Of a stretch of 64,000 bases of DNA, positions 46,273-58,249 are shown piece by piece. The stretch comes from Sipunculus nudus (taxonomy: Eukaryota; Annelida; Sipuncula; Golfingiida; Sipunculidae): contig CM049316.1 in NCBI GenBank assembly GCA_026874595.1, forward strand, positions 17,321,839-17,385,838. The letters run 5' to 3'. The notes below the pieces were generated by a model that was not told the DNA's origin, searched no databases, and saw only the letters and a list, made by a program, of their open reading frames with translations. Each line of letters starts with the position of its first letter. Position 1 is the first letter of the stretch. The position numbers and the translations under genes were made by a program.

Positions 46273-46690
46273 TTAGCTCTGCTGACTGTAAGTCAACTGA
46301 GGTGTAGGAATGGCGCTTTGTCTGATGGCCTTCGGGGCGTCTGGCCGCCCGGCCGTTAGCAGGGCACAAATCGTAACTGCTGGTCCTAGAAACTCCTAAA
46401 TGAACATCCAGGGAGGTCAATAAAAAATCTCCAAGTTATGGGGCTTGAAAGTACCCCCAGAATAATAAAACATTTGATACAAAACCTCCATTATCTTGAT
46501 ACTTAATGCATTAATTGTCATGAATCTTGCCTTGAATATTGACCATGACTAGTTTTGTCAGATTCCAAAGAGTGATGATGCCATCTGTATTTTTTTCTTA
46601 TTTTAGCGAATATTATTCTATTTTTTTTACCATAAAATGACAACAATCATGTCAGTTTCTCAGTTGAGATTACATCTAGTGCTCCAAAAC
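46273..46690 (+). repeat. Hairpin head plus one 335-bp-type unit
   Basis: AGCTCTGCTGACTGTAAGTC followed by AACTGAGG is the family head. From 46360 the sequence AGCAGGGCACAAATCGTAA, CCAGGGAGGTCAATAAAAAA matches units of the array at 39443-41480. Confidence 0.65.
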
Positions 46691-46779
46691 CTGATGTGTT
46701 ATTGAGCACAAGTGGATACCCTTTAGAAATCACCCTGTCTGTCTTTTTGTCTGTCTGTCTTTCCCTCCCTCCATCCACA

Positions 46780-47610
46780 CAAATGGTTTTCAGATGAAAA
46801 CTCCAGTTTGGATTGACACATGGAATTTTAACTTGACTTACATATGGCCCACCACTAAAGCCAGAAACTATATGATTTTTAAGTCATGAGGTCAGAGGTC
46901 AAGGTCACAGGACTCACTTATTTAAAAAAGATTATGGCTGCATTTTAAGCCTAGCGCTTTTCATCCCAAACTTTCCATCTTGCTCATTTAGCTAACTTGC
47001 CAGTATGGGGAGAGCTAAATGAATTTAGAGTCACAAGGTCAAAGATCAAGGTCACAGGGGACCATCTGTTCACTAATTAGTTTCCAGATGACAACTCCAG
47101 TTTAGTTTGACATATTGATTTAAAACTTAATTTATATATGGCTCACCACTTAAGTAAGAACCCTGTCGATTTGTAGGGTCCAACGACCAAAGGCCAAGGT
47201 TACAGGACCTATTTCTTTAAAAAGAATGTGTATGCATTTCAAGCCAGGCTTTTCATCACAAATTTTCCATCTTCTAGATATTGTTTACCTGCCAATAGGG
47301 GAAGATTCTATTAGATTTTTTGGTCAGTGGGTCAAAGGTCAAGGTCGCAAGACCCATCAATTCACAGATTAGTTAATATGGATGATAATTCTGCTTTAGA
47401 TAGACAGATTGGCTTCAAACTTAATTTATTAATGACCCACCACTTAAGTTAGAATCATTTTGATTTTCAAGGTGCAGAGATCAAAGGGGAAGGTCACAGG
47501 AGCCACATCTTTAAAAGATTGTGGATGCACTGTAAATTAAACTTTTCATCCCAAAATTTTCATCTTTTACACATGGTTTTCTTGCCCAAAGTAAGGGAAT
47601 ATGTATATTT
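46780..47610 (+). repeat. Tandem repeat with AGGTCAAGGTCACAGG, about 300-bp period
   Basis: Blocks such as CTCCAGTTT..TTGACA, CCCACCACTAAAGC, AAGGTCACAGGACTCA and TTTTCATCCCAAACTTTCCA repeat; they also occur at 25040-25550. Confidence 0.7.
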
Positions 47611-48885
47611 TGATGTTACCTGGTAAGGATCAAGGTCTTAATAAGTTACACTGCATACAAATGTTTCAATATCTAATTTATGTCAGAATATCAAGAAAAA
47701 AGAAAGATGGTTAAATGTAAAGAAAACTCTACTATTTCTTGTGATTAATACTACATAAATAAAATCCACATGTATTACATTAATCACATATAACATAAAC
47801 CTTTTATAAACCTTATTGTTGTTGTGAGGTCAAATCGTAAAGACTGCTATTATAGACCTTTTTGCAGTATACAGTGGGTAAAAACAAAACACATGAAATT
47901 TCATAAAAGTTAAAATAATGGGTAAAAAATTTCAGTTCCTCTGATTCATATGGCTATAAGAATCAGGCCAGCCGAGAAGTAGATTGTGATTTCAAAATAT
48001 TCTAATCTGAAAGCATCATATTTCAATCATGAAGTCTTCAGCACTGGATTGTAATCTTGGCTTGCCCAGATTGTGATTGTATTCTTAACCGACCCAGATC
48101 AAAATTGAATTTTTCAAATATTTCTTATACCCTTTTTTATACCCTAACCCCCCCCCCCCCCCAAACCAGTTCTGCCAACTTCAAAAGTGCTTTACAATCC
48201 TCCGACACTGCAGCTTGTGTACATGTGATTAACTTTACAACACATTTAACGCAAATCAGAAAAACCAACAATGTTTATCGATGGTTGTGTAAAGTTGTGA
48301 AAATAATAACTACTGTATTTCTTCCATTTTATACCGCACATCTAATTGAAACCACACCTAGACTTCTCCAAACTCCATATAAAATCCCAACAGACAGTCA
48401 GTACTAATTGAGAACCCCCATTTTAAACAGCACTGAGAATTCACAATCTCTAGGTGGCGTTTAATTTTCAGAAGAATTAATCAATAGCAGGGCTCCTGCA
48501 CTCTTACATCTGGTATCCTTATATATCGTTTCTGCTTGCTTTGTTCAATCTGTTATCAACCATGCAACTGTCCTCACCTAGCAAGACATGATTATGTCCG
48601 TATTCTAATTCGTAATCAACCTGCCAGTTCATTGTGCTTAAAAACTATAATAAAAAGCTTCTGATGTTAAAAAATTGGAACCCTATTTCCCATAAACTAT
48701 TGAAACATTATGATTGGGATTGTTTCTGATGTTGGAAAACAATATGTTATCTTATTTCCTTAACACTAATGCCTAACGACGCACTGTTGCAACAAAAGAG
48801 TTATGTCTAATGTATGTTGCTTATCTTCCCAGTTAAAAGATCTTCTGCAGATTATTGATTTATTAGCTTGTTGCTTCATATGAAA
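47611..48885. other. AT-rich stretch with a palindromic-repeat relic
   Basis: About 47965-48120 carries diverged CCAGATTGTGATT / CCAGATCAAAATT motifs related to 57150-57500. A C-run lies at 48149-48164. No gene is recognised. Confidence 0.45.
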
Positions 48886-48897
48886 GGTCAGACAAGA

Positions 48898-51800
48898 ATT
48901 ACTTACTTACTTAGTACTCTTCGCTCCTAGAGGAGCATAGGGCCTCAACAGCAACCTTCCAACGTCTTCTGTCCCTGGCATAGGTCTTGGCCTCCTCCCA
49001 TGTCAGTCCGGAGTCTCTCTGCCCACTGTGCAAGCTTCTCCTCCAGGTCTGCTTGGGGCGCCCTCTTCTCCTCTTCCCCTGCGGGTTCCACTCGAGCGCT
49101 TGCCTGGTGATGTTGCAGGGCTCCTTCCGCAAAGTATGTCCGACCCATCGCCACTTTCGCCGCCTAACTTGGACGTCAATAGGCTGTTGCTTCGCCCTCG
49201 TCCACAGGTCGGTGTTTGGCACCTTGTCGAACCATCGGAGGTGGAGGATCTGCCGGAGACAACTGTTGATGAAGGTCTGGACCTTTGCAAAGCTGGTTTT
49301 GGTGACCCGCCAAGTCTCTGACCCATAAAGAAGCACAGACTTCACATTGGAGTTGAAGATCCTCAGCTTGGTGTTGGTGGAGATGCTGGTTGCTCTCCAA
49401 ACAGGCTTCAAAATGGCAAATACTTGGCATGCTTTCTTCACTCTTGCCTTGATGTCATCATCTGTGCCTCCTGTCTGGCTGATTTTGCTGCCCAGGTACA
49501 CAAACTCACTGACATCCTCTACTGTTCTCCCCAAAATGGTGACTGGGGCCTCTTGCTGGTTGTTGGTGCGCAGTAGCTTGGTTTTCTCTTGACTGATCTT
49601 GAGGCAAACTCGCTGAGCTGTGTTTTCTAAGGTGGCGACTTTCTCTTGCATATCGTGCAGGCGATGGGATAGCAGTGCCAGGTCATCGGCGAACATAAGA
49701 TCTTCCAGCTTCATTGTAAGGGTCCACTGGATGCCTTTCCCGGAACTTGCGTAGGCCGTCCTTGTGACCCAGTCCAGTACCACGGGGAAGAGGAGTAGAG
49801 ACAAAAGGCAACCCTGTCTGACGCCGTAAGAGACCTCAAAGGCGTCAGAGAGTCTACCACCATGGATCACCTGGCACGAAAGTCCTTCATAGAGTCGTCT
49901 GATGATGTCGACGAACTTTGGTGGCACACCGTAGTGGAGAAGGATATTCCACATTGCTTGCCTGTCCACGCTGTCAAAAGCCTTCTCGAAATCGATGAAG
50001 CAGGCGTAGAGAGGAGACTGCCACTCTATGGACTGCTCCACGATGACCCTAGGGGTCGCAATTTGGTCAGTGCAGGAACGTTCTTTCCTGAAGCCAGCTT
50101 GTTCATCTCGAAGTGTCTTGTCGAGGGCATCTTTCATACGGTCTAGGATGATCCTTGTGAGGACTTCGCTGGGGATGGGCAACAGGGTGATGCCTCGCCA
50201 CTTGCCGCACTGGAAGAGGTCGCCTTGCTTGGGGAGTTTCACTAGCAGACCCTTCTTCAACTCGGTCGGCATCTCTTCTGTCGTCCAGACCAGGTTGAGC
50301 AGGTGATGTAGCTGGTCAACAGTGTCACTTCCCCCTTCCTTCAGGGCCTCAGCAGGGATGTTGTCGATGCCAGCAGCCTTACCATTCTTCAAGGTGTTGA
50401 GTGCCTTGCAGATCTCTGCCTTGGTGATCTCTCCGATGTTGATGTCCGGAGGGTCACCTGGCTGTAGTTGAGGTCGTTCATCTGGTGGTGGTCTATTCAG
50501 TACATCCTGGAAGTGCTCCTTCCACCTTGCTGGCTGGTCTTCGATGGTGGTTAGCAGCTTCCCTTCCTTGTCTCTGACTGGTCTGTTTGGGTTGCCGCAT
50601 CTCCCACTGAGGAGTCTGGTGATGACGTACAAGGTGTTGAGGTCTCCCTTGCAGGCTGCTTCCTCTGCCTCCTCTGCAATGGTATTGATATATGCTCGCT
50701 TGTCAGCTCTTAACTCCTTCTTGACTTCTTTCTCAAGTGTGGAGTGACTGTTTGCTGCCCGCTTTTTCTGCTGCCGGTTCTTAGCCTGGTTTAGTTCCTG
50801 CTTAGCTTTCCTTCTCTCCTCCACTTTCTGCCAAGTCTCATCACTGATCCATGGCTTCCTGTTTGTCTGTGGTCGTCCCAACACATCTTCACAAGCTCCA
50901 ACAACGGCTTCTTTGAAGGTGGCTCATCTATTCTCCACTGTTTCTATATCTTCTGTCTGAAGAGCTTGGAAGCGGTTGTGGAGAGAGATCTGAAATGCCT
51001 TTTTTGTGTCCTGTTGCTTCAGTTTCCTGACATTGAACTTTCTCCTTGGGTTGTGGTGTTTCTTTCGTGCAGACAGTCGCATCTTGATCTTGGTGACAAC
51101 GAGGTGGTGGTCTGATCCTATGTCTGCGCCACGTCTGACTCTCACATCCTGTAGGGAGCTCCGGTAGCGTTGCTTCACCATGATGTGGTCTATCTGGTTC
51201 TCTGTTTGGTGATCAGGGGAGACCCAGGTAACTTTGTGGCAATGCTTGTATGGAAAAAGCGTGCCTCCGATTACAAGGCTGTTAGTGGTGCAGAAGTCAG
51301 CCAGCATCTCTCCATTCTCATTCATTTCACCAAGTCCATGTCGTCCCATCTCCCGCTCTCTGTCGGTGTTGTCAGTCCCTACCTTGGCATTCATATCCCC
51401 CATCAGGATGAGCATGTCCCGTCTTGGAATCTTGTCCAACACTGACTGAAGCTCGGCGTAGAAGTTTTCCTTGTCTTCCTCCTCTGCAACGTTGGTGGGG
51501 GCGTAGCACATGACTAGAGACACCCTCTGGAAGCAGGACTCGAACCGTGCGGTGATGATGCGGTCTGACACAGGCTCCCATTCCAGTAGGCTTTTGGCTG
51601 CTTGCTCGGACAGAAGGAGGCCAACTCAAGCTTCATGTCGGTCGTCTTCATTCTTGTCAGAGTAAAGCAGTGTCTCTCCAGTCTGTAGTTTTGTCCCTCC
51701 ATATCCATTCCAACGGACTTCGCACATGCCCAGAAGTGTGAGGTTGTATCTATGCATCTCCTTCACCACTTGTGCACATCGTCCGGTCTCCAAAAGTGTC

Positions 51801-52215
51801 CTCACGTTCCACGTTCCTAGTAGGACAGGTCTATGTGATAACAGTCTCGGGGACTTCATCAAGGGTGTCTCTGGTCGAAGAGGGGTTATCGGCTCTGCAG
51901 CTTCCTGACGGGTTTGGCTGCAGCGCGTCATAATTCTCCTGGGTGGAGCCCCAGATCTCCCAAAAACTTAATGAGTGCAAGTTTTGCTGTTGATGGTTTC
52001 TGTAAATAAGGTCTTTTTCTGTGTGAGGGTACTTAACCAATCGCACAACCCCCAACCTGGAGGACCAGGGTGTATCGTTTCGTCTGGCCCCTACCCCACA
52101 GACCTGTTGGGCCTGGTTGAACCTGCCAGGGGCCGAAGCCCCTGCCCACATAGCTCTGGGGGTCATTGGAAATCACAAGCCGTCCTATCACGTCAAGGTG
52201 ATACTCCAACGGGAC
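48898..52215 (-). mobile_element. Full-length RTE-like LINE with 12-bp target duplication
   Basis: Perfect direct repeats GGTCAGACAAGA flank it (48886-48897 and 52216-52227). Read on the minus strand it has a 5' leader of about 285 bp, one long ORF2 (51931 to 48911) and a 3' end of only a few bases with a TAAG tetranucleotide tail, typical of RTE-type elements. It is not 5'-truncated. The GC content is clearly higher than in the surrounding DNA, so it is a recent arrival. Confidence 0.9.
48911..51931 (-). pseudogene. RTE-like ORF2: endonuclease plus reverse transcriptase, three lesions
   Basis: The endonuclease domain shows GTWNVRTL, MCEVRWNG, MGDMNAKVG, QIDHIMV and IGSDHHLVV. The RT (in the last 657 codons) has GIDNIPAEAL at about 173, DEQAGFRKERS at 260, motif A FIDFEKAFDSVD at 296, motif B GVRQGCLLSLLLF at 354 (a leucine replaces the usual proline) and motif C FADDLALL at 398, then YLGSKIS and a C-terminal RRRKWRWVGHTLRK region. 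Lesions are few: a TGA near 51619, a small deletion shifting the frame just downstream of it (about 51605), and a TGA at 50924 where the family usually has tryptophan. It acts by target-primed reverse transcription; this copy is disabled but recent. Confidence 0.9.
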
Positions 52216-52227
52216 GGTCAGACAAGA

Positions 52228-52650
52228 TTAAAAAAAATAATTTCATAAGCACACTTATTTTTTAAATGAAACGCCTCTAAAAGGAAAATTGATATACAGG
52301 TTCACAGAAAATCATAAACTGATTTACGATGCCTGGCATGAGCGATTCCTGATAAGGCTGGAATCGCGGAAATGACAGACTGAAACGCAATTCCCTATTC
52401 TGAAAATATTTAAGTTTTAATGTATTTTTTACCTATAATATCTTGGCAATTCACTTGAAACATGTTTGCAGTGATATATTTGTTGATGCCACTGACAGCG
52501 TGCGGGGTTTATCCATTATAAAAATCACAAAACCCTATTATTTGTGTGTATATAGCGCTCTCGCAAGGGATGCTTGGAACTTGTCTACTTGGTTAAATGC
52601 CATCCAGTAGCACGTAATATGCATATTGAAAAAAGGATAATTTTTTCATA
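52228..52650. other. Spacer without recognised features
   Basis: Nothing beyond AT-rich DNA is recognised. Confidence 0.4.
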
Positions 52651-52652
52651 TG

Positions 52653-53903
52653 GTGCCGTATTTACTGCATAAAATGTTCACTAGTTCAGTGAATGCGGAT
52701 GCTGTCAGCTGGCTTGCACACTGACATACAAGGAGACTCGCACTTTGCACTTCGATTATAAGACAACCTGTAGCGCATAATAATTATAAATATGAAGTGG
52801 CCTGTCCTCAGGTTACGCGAATCTCAATGGTTGTCAAGCTTGTATTATTGGACTAAGTCACGAAATGAATGTATTATAATGGGTCAACCAAGTTCAAGAA
52901 AGGGACTGAGTTTTCTCACAATATTAAAACGAAACCCCAGATTTAGTGCAGTTACCTTCTTAGGAAATAAATAGTAATTAAATAGTTATTAAATAGTAAC
53001 CGAATGATGACTCTGGTTTTTACACAGTAGCATTGAACTTGCACACAGTTAAATGTCGTAAAAAACATAGTTCACAACAGTTCTACTGGGTCAAAACCTA
53101 ATTACGTTTTTCCTTCCTCACTGCTACAACAGAATAAATTTGAACCTGACCGATGTCCTTTACGCAAACGTGATATATTTATGTAAAATTTTGGTGACTT
53201 TGACATTGTTATGGGCAGGACAGGAAGAAGTAATTTTCGATAGTTTAAGATTAACACGAAATAATAAATGAGCAAGCCTGGTTAAGTAGAGCATCATGGT
53301 AGCCTTGGTTTTGTGCGCCGTCACTTGTCTACCTAAAGCCATTTGTGGATGTGGACGATGATACGCAGGGTGTGTGTGGGTTGATCTCCCTCACATTATG
53401 CAGAAGACTGACATTTCTTTGAACTAACTTTATCTTTTTAAAAAGTATGGTGCCAATGTCCTGTGATGCACAGTCTCTTGAAATGCTCATTCTTAGTGGG
53501 TGCCACCTCCTAGACATTTGTCGAAAATAATTTATCACCAAAATTTGGGCCCTAAAATTGACCCTCTGCTGTCACTTATGATATTCATTTGAATAGTTGT
53601 ATAATACACATTCTTTGATATGTTTAATAAATTCTGCTTTGGTCTGCTCCATACCATTCTATATAATTTTCCTGTTTTCACTTGTAGAATCATAAAAATA
53701 ATACCACTGACCATTTTAAGAATCAAATATCATAAAATCCAATTTCAATCATCAGTTTTAAAGTGATCATTATGTTGATATAGTGATCCTCAGGAGCTGG
53801 CAGCTCCAAGATGCTGAAAATAATTTGTACCAAAATTTGAGGCTCAAAATTATGGGTCGTCTTATACATGGGGTTGTCTTATACATGCGTAAATATTGTA
53901 CTT
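52653..53903. mobile_element. Possible pogo-like DNA element
   Basis: The left end GTGCCGTATTTACTGCATA, with CGATTATAAGACAACC about 100 bp inside, mirrors the right end, which on the opposite strand reads TACAATATTTACGCATG and TATAAGACAACCCC. TATAAGAC-type ends are common in pogo-like elements of the Tc1/mariner group. A TA duplication could not be fixed and no transposase is seen. Confidence 0.35.
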
Positions 53904-55913
53904 TGAAGGTTAAATTAATGAAGTTATTATTGGGCCATTGCCATAAGATAAACTTACCAATACCTATAAACTTACTCATATTTTTTAAATTATTAAATGT
54001 GAATGGTAATAAATGAATAAAATAATATAAACCAGTAAAATTATCATGTACATTTATATATTAATAATTGAAAACTTGATTTATACAAATATATAAATTA
54101 ACTATTCTGGTAAAATGTAAGCTGCAAATATGCCTTTTTTTCAATTAATCAATTACTACTTCATCAAAGTAGGCCAGGGTGTCCTAGATGGCCTTCAAAC
54201 ATTCAATTTTGAGGCATGAGAGATTTTTAGGCATTAGGCAAATAAGGCATTTTGCTGATTGTTAAGTTGCTCATTTCATGATGAGCAAGGAGAATTTTAA
54301 TCGATTTTTGCCCATTTTATGAAAAGGGAAAGTGGTCCCCATTTCATGTAAAGGGCAATTTTACATTTGGGGAGTATAATATATATTAGGTATTATATAT
54401 ACTTAATGATGACATGTCAATGTAAGATATCACATTACTAAAATGCAGTGGAACAAAGCTAGTATATATATGGAATATGGAACCTCTCTAATTGTATACT
54501 CCTTTTTCAGCATGCATTTTCCCTTTTATTGTTTTTCAGTATTTTAATGCTGTACCTAATTCTTGAGGCACCCTCATATGCAGTGAAATAAAGATGTTAA
54601 CAAAGTGCAATTTTACTTGATTTTAAAGCACTCTCTTCTGATTACTATGCCATTGGTTGTTCCTGCTGAACAAAATGTGTTATGCCATATACAGATGTTG
54701 TCACAGGTCTAGTGTTCAAGGTGCCTAAATGCGCCCTCTAAAAGTCATTTTATAATACCCTTAATTATATGTATTTTATATTTAGTTAGGATGTAACTTG
54801 TGGTATCATTAAACAAATTTGGTTTGTTTATTGCATATATTTCTCATGACTGAGATGGAGGAGTCATTTTGATGAAATATCAATTAGAGGAAAGAGAAGT
54901 TCTATATTTTTACCTGAGGGGTGTATTAGTCACAGGTGACAGGCATAAAATCACATAATGATCAGAAAACATGTTTATCTGTCAATAAGTGCCGAAAATT
55001 TGACGAAGATATCTTTGATGGTTATTGAGTAAATGTATTTTGTACAAAGTCATGTTTAAACATGTAAAAAATGAAAAATTGATCTGAATAGTTAGTTCGA
55101 CAATCCACAGGTTGTACAGTAAAGGGTTAAAGGGGTAGACCAAATGCAAATGCATGTGTACCTTTGATGTACGAAATACATACTGTCTCAGAAGTTATAT
55201 AAAAGATCAACTGCAGAAATCACTGAAATACCACTGCACCCGATATAGAATTTGGTGGTAATACAATATTTATGTTTGTCATATCTTTCAGATGTAACAT
55301 TAATTAAAATAATTCTACCATAAACAGAAGGGGGGCACCCTGGTTGCCACTTCCATTGATGGAAGTATGTGTCAATCATAGAAGCACGGGTTCTACTTTA
55401 TTAAAAGGCTTAGCGATGTTATATCATAAAAACATATGATTGTAAGAGGTGTCATATATTTTACTTTAACTTTATAGGTGCTACTGAATCATCAAATCTT
55501 CCCTGATCCACTACCTACAGAAATTATTTCTATTTGAAAAATAGATGAAAAAGACAAGATTATGCCACTTATATTTATTACATTAATTAATTCAAATCAA
55601 ATTGTTTAAAGCACAGACAAGAAAAAAAACCACATTTTTATATATTGTAATATTGATGCATGGCACATGAGTGTTATTTGGAGGATGTTGAAAAAATGTT
55701 CATGTAACAGGAATATAGTAAAGGTAGATGGTTATATGTGTGTGTTGAGAAAGAGAGCGAGAGGCTCAGAATGATATTGTATTAGTACTATTAGAATTAA
55801 CAGTTAAACTATAAACATAGCCACACAACTTGGACATATATCCTTAGTGTTAAAGTTGTCATTAAATGTAACAATATACTGCTAATTGAGTAAAATTTCC
55901 TCCAATGATTCAT

Positions 55914-55917
<4 letters not shown>
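53904..55917. other. AT-rich stretch without recognised genes
   Basis: A stretch with CATTTCATG and GGGCAATTTT motifs (54270-54370) resembles 9936-10030. Nothing else is recognised. Confidence 0.4.

Positions 55918-55960
<43 letters not shown>
55918..55960. repeat. (TA)n microsatellite, left half
   Basis: Pure TA tract ending exactly at the inserted element. Confidence 0.95.
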
Positions 55961-55964
<4 letters not shown>

Positions 55965-57102
55965 GGAACCTCTCCTTACGGTCACCTCTGTACTACAGCA
56001 CCTCCCTTTAACGGCAACATTGTGGCTGTCCCTTGAAAATTTACTCCTTATTGTCATATACTTTTTTCTTAATTAGGGGCATCTCTCTACTCTGAATTAT
56101 GGACAGTTATAGAGGATCAGAGCTGTCAAACCGCCTATGTATTATGGGCAAAGTGAAAGGAGAACCAGAGGCAAACATGAAAACTCTGGAGTTCCTTGAT
56201 CTGTGAAGCTTGTGCAATGAACATTTCCATCTAACTTTAATAAGGGCTTTGGCCCTGATATGGCTCCAAGGGTACTGGGTGAGCCATTCAGGTACCAGAT
56301 TTGAAAATTACGGGCCTATTGGCACTCCCTGTGGCTACCTTTATTAATTTCTGTGTAGTGGCTACGGCAGGGCGCCAGTCCACCTGATGGCTGAACTGGT
56401 TGATTTACTCAACTTAAGCTGATGTCAGATGTTTGATGTTGGTTTGAGCAAATCTGATGGGCGGGTCTGCAAATTCAGTGGTGGGTTCATTAAATAAATA
56501 CTTAAATCACCACAAAATGAATGCTAAATTCAGACTGAGTAAAATTGCTTTCTAATTGCATTCAAATCGCCACTATATAACAAAAAAACTTTATTTTTGT
56601 TTTTAATTTTATTCAATTGAGTTTGTATTCTGTTACCATTCTTATTATTGTTGGATTTTACCTGAGTTGTGGATTGGTATTTGATAAACATGGAGAGGGC
56701 AGATTGTCAAGAACAAGGACAACATTCTTTACAAGCAAGCTGTGAATGTGAAAAGTGATGGCAAATGTCTATGTGTGTGCACACCCAATGAGAACATCAT
56801 ATTGCTTGTGTTGAAATGCTTCCAGAAGACTTAGGGCATGAACGAAAATAATTAATAATTTATATAAATGTTCTAGTAGTTGAAATCAAATATACACATT
56901 TAAGTCTATTCCAAAGAGTGCTGTTTTCTATTTTCTTTTCATACGTACTTACCTGAACTTAAATTCTAGTAGAATGTAGTGGAATATACATATAAATTTA
57001 TATATATTCAGTGTAAGCCCTCAGATTGAAAATAAGTAAGTCCTCTGTATTGTGATAAAATATCCGGTCCTGTCAGTGCCCATAATTTAGGAGGTTCTAC
57101 TG
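55961..57102. mobile_element. Tc1/mariner-like (pogo-type) element inserted into a TA array
   Basis: The left end GGGTGGAACCTCTCCTTACG and the right end, inward, CAGTAGAACCTCCTAAATTA share GAACCTC and a downstream GG(T/G)CAC. It lies between two TA microsatellites, as expected for an element that targets TA. The interior of about 1.1 kb has no transposase frame. Confidence 0.5.

Positions 57103-57106
<4 letters not shown>

Positions 57107-57148
<42 letters not shown>
57107..57148. repeat. (TA)n microsatellite, right half
   Basis: TA tract beginning right after the element. Confidence 0.95.
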
Positions 57149-57149
57149 T

Positions 57150-57500
57150 ATATATGGCGAGGCCCAGATTAGAATCTGGCCCAATTTAAAACTGGGCCAG
57201 CCCAGATCAAAATTTTGATTTGGACCGGCCCAGATCAAAATTCTATTCTGGGCCAGACCAGTTTTAAACTGGGCCAGCCCAGATTAAAATTTTGATCTGG
57301 GCCAGTCCAAATTAAAATCCTGTGGTGAAGACTTCAGGATTTAAATCTGGTCTGGACTGATTTTAAACTGGGCCAGCCGAGATTAGAATTTTGATCTGGG
57401 CCAGTCAGGTTAACAATCCTGTATTGGTCTGATTTTAAACTGGGCCAGCCCAGATCAGAATCCTAATCTACTCCTGGGCTGGCTTCAATTACACTATATT
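57150..57500. repeat. Clustered near-palindromes, GGGCCAGCCCAGATCAAAAT type
   Basis: At least five copies of CCAGAT(C/T)A(A/G)AATTTTGAT alternate with ACTGGGCCAGCCCAG. Each unit is nearly its own reverse complement, so the region can fold into many alternative hairpins. A further inverted piece follows at 57570-57670, and a diverged relative lies at 47965-48120. Confidence 0.85.
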
Positions 57501-57678
57501 AACCTAGCAGGCCTTTAATCAATTCAAAGAATTTGTAAAACATTGTAAGTCAATAATAATTAATATCTTTTGATCTGGCCGGCCCAGTTTAAAATAAGTC
57601 CACCACAGGATTGTAAACTTAACCAGCCTAGATCAAATGATAATGATCGATTGGTCCAGATCGGCATCTGGGCCTTGA

Positions 57679-57679
57679 A

Positions 57680-57713
<34 letters not shown>

Positions 57714-57716
57714 GTA
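57679..57716. repeat. (CA)n microsatellite followed by TA
   Basis: AC tract of about 25 bp followed by a short TA tract. Confidence 0.95.
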
Positions 57717-57719
57717 TCT

Positions 57720-58249
57720 ATTATTTCCAATTTTAGATAACAAGAAATGTAACTGGCTTTTTTTTCCTGCAACTCTATAATATTGTTCTTAAGTTAGTTA
57801 AAACAAATTTTAAGTGGTCTGAGCAGGAGCCCAAACCTCCTCCGATAGAGTGGCAGTTTACAAACTGTTCAGTACAGGTTCTCATAAAACAAACTGTTCA
57901 GTACAAGTGCACTTGGCAAACTGAGGCTAATTATTTGTATCCACATCAAGGTGATATTTGTTCATATTTTGAATTAAATCTTTGTAGATACAAAATTAGA
58001 TTAAAGCCACATGTAAACATTGAATATATCTTGTTTAAATTTCTTTATCTGAAGGGTTTTCATTGTGCAATTGTAGGTGCTTCCCACCCCAGCAGTTCAG
58101 TGCCTAGTCAAAGCTCTTTAGGGATGTACTTCATGGAAGCAGAGGTTACTATTCTGACCAGAAAGTACCAAATCAACCAGGTTGACTTACTGATGGCTCT
58201 TTGTCATAGGTCCTGCCACCACCGCCACCATCGCAAATAAATTTGTCTG
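57720..58249. other. Stretch without recognised genes
   Basis: A 101-codon frame (57935-58240) shows no motif and ends in a histidine-rich CACCACCGCCACC run; it is not called. Confidence 0.4.

Noticed and set aside
48987-51571. Plus-strand and alternative-frame open frames inside the RTE-like LINE
   Set aside because: They are antisense or out-of-frame shadows of the GC-rich ORF2.
57150-57500. A CRISPR array
   Set aside because: The organism is eukaryotic, units are contiguous near-palindromes and there are no unique spacers of constant length.
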